A stretch of DNA of 64,000 bases from the NCBI GenBank assembly GCA_028671895.1, contig CM053801.1, positions 12,685,375 through 12,749,374 on the forward strand, in the 5' to 3' direction. Of the stretch, positions 62,695 through 64,000 are shown in pieces. The stretch is from Oenanthe sinensis (lineage: Eukaryota; Streptophyta; Magnoliopsida; Apiales; Apiaceae). The notes under the pieces were generated by a model that made no database searches, had not been told where the DNA came from, and saw nothing but the letters and a program-made list of their open reading frames with translations. The position numbers were made by a program, and so were the translations under genes. Numbering within the stretch: the stretch's first letter is position 1; every line of letters begins with the position of its first letter.

Positions 62695-64000
62695 TGATAG
62701 TAGAGAGGAGAGAAAGAGATTGGTAGAGACTTTGGTTTAAGAATTATGTCTGCTACAAGTATTACAAGGAGGCCAAGCCTCTCTATTTATAGAACAATAT
62801 GATAAATTTACTGCCTATACATATAATCTACTGCAGTAACTATAAAACTTATTTGATAAGCTTCTTGCACTATGATGTCACCATAATGACCTCATCTTGC
62901 TTATGTCATACACCATGCTAATATTTAACACGCCCCCTCACTCGAAATCTCATCTTGGGATGAATGACCTATCTTGGGATTGAAGAGTGGAACACTAGGA
63001 GCCCTTAAGCATGACCTAAGTGTCCAACAGACCCATCTTAGGAATAAAATGTGAGAATTTTGGGAATATGGGGACTGTCTTTGCGATCACACAATACATT
63101 TTCGGCAATGTCAAACAATTACATGAGGTGTTGCTGCACTACGGTGGATGGCCACCAATCAGTCCTTAAACTGATAATTTTGGAGATACCAGGACTCCTT
63201 TGATTACTCGGTATAATTCAGTCTGTCCAGGAGATGCATATGTTAGCACAGGATGGATGTGCATCTATCATTTCTCGAATTAAGAGCAACCGGAACAGTA
63301 GGTTTGTTGTACTAAATCCCTTGAGATTCAAAGTAAAAACACTTGTCTGTTCCTGCTTCTTCTGAAATGGGAATGAATGCAAGATATAGCAGTGAACTAT
63401 GTATATGTATCTGTATACATAATACTTCTGCTGCTTTGTATTGAGGCAGTGAACTGTGTGTATGTATCTGTATACATACTACTACTTCTACTGCCTTGTA
63501 TATGCTTCAATGTGTCTTCAATGTCTTGATGAAAGAGGCATAGGCCTAGAGTACACAAAGAGCAGTATGATGAACTCGCCTTGACAAGTACAATCACGTG
63601 ATATTCGCCGGAATAAAACCCGGAATGTAGCTCGATCTATTTAATTTGCAACAACAAAATACAATGAAAAGGTGGGATACTATTAAATCAACCAACCAGT
63701 TTAATAAAAAAAAATTATGCTGCACAATTAAATCCATAACAGGCACTTTTGGTCAATAAACAAACGCATAAGTTACCAAATCAATAAGCCAGCCACTTAG
63801 ACACAACCAACGTATTACTTATAGGCTGTCTCTATTTTCCATTTTTTTTTATAAACCAGGCCTAATAGGCCCAGTAGCAAAAGGCTGGCCGTTTAGCAAC
63901 TTAAACAAAACTGGCTTGTAAACCCTCTCTTTTTTCTCTTACAGCCGTTATTCTTCCGATCCTCTCTTCATCTCTCTTCTCTGTATGTATATTCATATAT
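62695..64000 (-). mobile_element. LTR retrotransposon, minus strand, 3' LTR and internal part; runs off the window
   Basis: 62695-62930 starts TGATAGTAGAG and ends AATATTTAACA, i.e. TG...CA. It is followed at once by CGCCCCCTCACTCG, the complement of a purine-rich tract GAGTGAGGGGGCG, as expected for a 3' LTR of a minus-strand element. The bases before it are GGGAA. The matching second LTR was not found before the window end. The interior has no recognisable polyprotein. It lies in the helicase intron after exon 22. Confidence 0.6.
63389..63502. repeat. 57-bp tandem duplication
   Basis: Two copies start GCAGTGAACT at 63389 and 63446 and share ATGTATCTGTATACATA and CTTCT-CTGC-TTGTAT. They lie inside the retroelement interior. 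Confidence 0.75.

Overview
The window is nuclear DNA of a flowering plant, most likely a eudicot. It has AT-rich, intron-rich genes of plant families (FAD2-type desaturase, CC-NBS-LRR, class II histone deacetylase HDA5, poly(ADP-ribose) glycohydrolase, an X8-domain callose-binding protein, DExH14/ASCC3-type helicase) among many plant transposons. The species cannot be fixed from the sequence.

Layout. 1-600: 3' end of a FAD2-like desaturase, broken by one stop codon, followed by a Mutator-type inverted-repeat element (761-1488) and a Harbinger-type MITE (1822-2249). 2660-3140: AT-rich tandem repeat. 3360-7130: degraded CC-NBS-LRR resistance gene split by a 1.9-kb insertion carrying a Copia gag fragment. 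7904-9690 (minus): three-exon gene for an unrecognised coiled-coil protein. 10633-23097 (minus): complete 14-exon HDA5-type histone deacetylase, 660 codons, with large introns carrying a TRIM, a hAT MITE and LTR fragments. 23917-40639 (minus): 11-exon PARG gene with one frameshift and introns carrying a Helitron, a 1.5-kb palindrome and a hAT element. 41786-43708: complete mariner-like element with a broken DD39D transposase. 44070-46694 (minus): intact four-exon PDCB-like callose-binding protein. 48052-49304: solo LTR with its target duplication. 51709-62622 (plus, continuing beyond the window): 5' third of a DExH14-type helicase with at least six disabling lesions but nearly all splice sites intact.

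The genes are not an operon or pathway. Two are histone or ADP-ribose modifiers (HDA5, PARG), one acts at plasmodesmata, and one is an RNA helicase relic. The most notable pattern is the contrast in gene integrity. HDA5 and PDCB reconstruct perfectly across 14 and 4 exons, so base accuracy is probably good. PARG has one frameshift, and the helicase has many lesions. I found no clearly new biological system. The most unusual items are the multi-lesion helicase with preserved splicing signals, the PARG frameshift next to its catalytic motif, a self-complementary LTR, a Helitron with a doubled 5' end and the giant palindrome.
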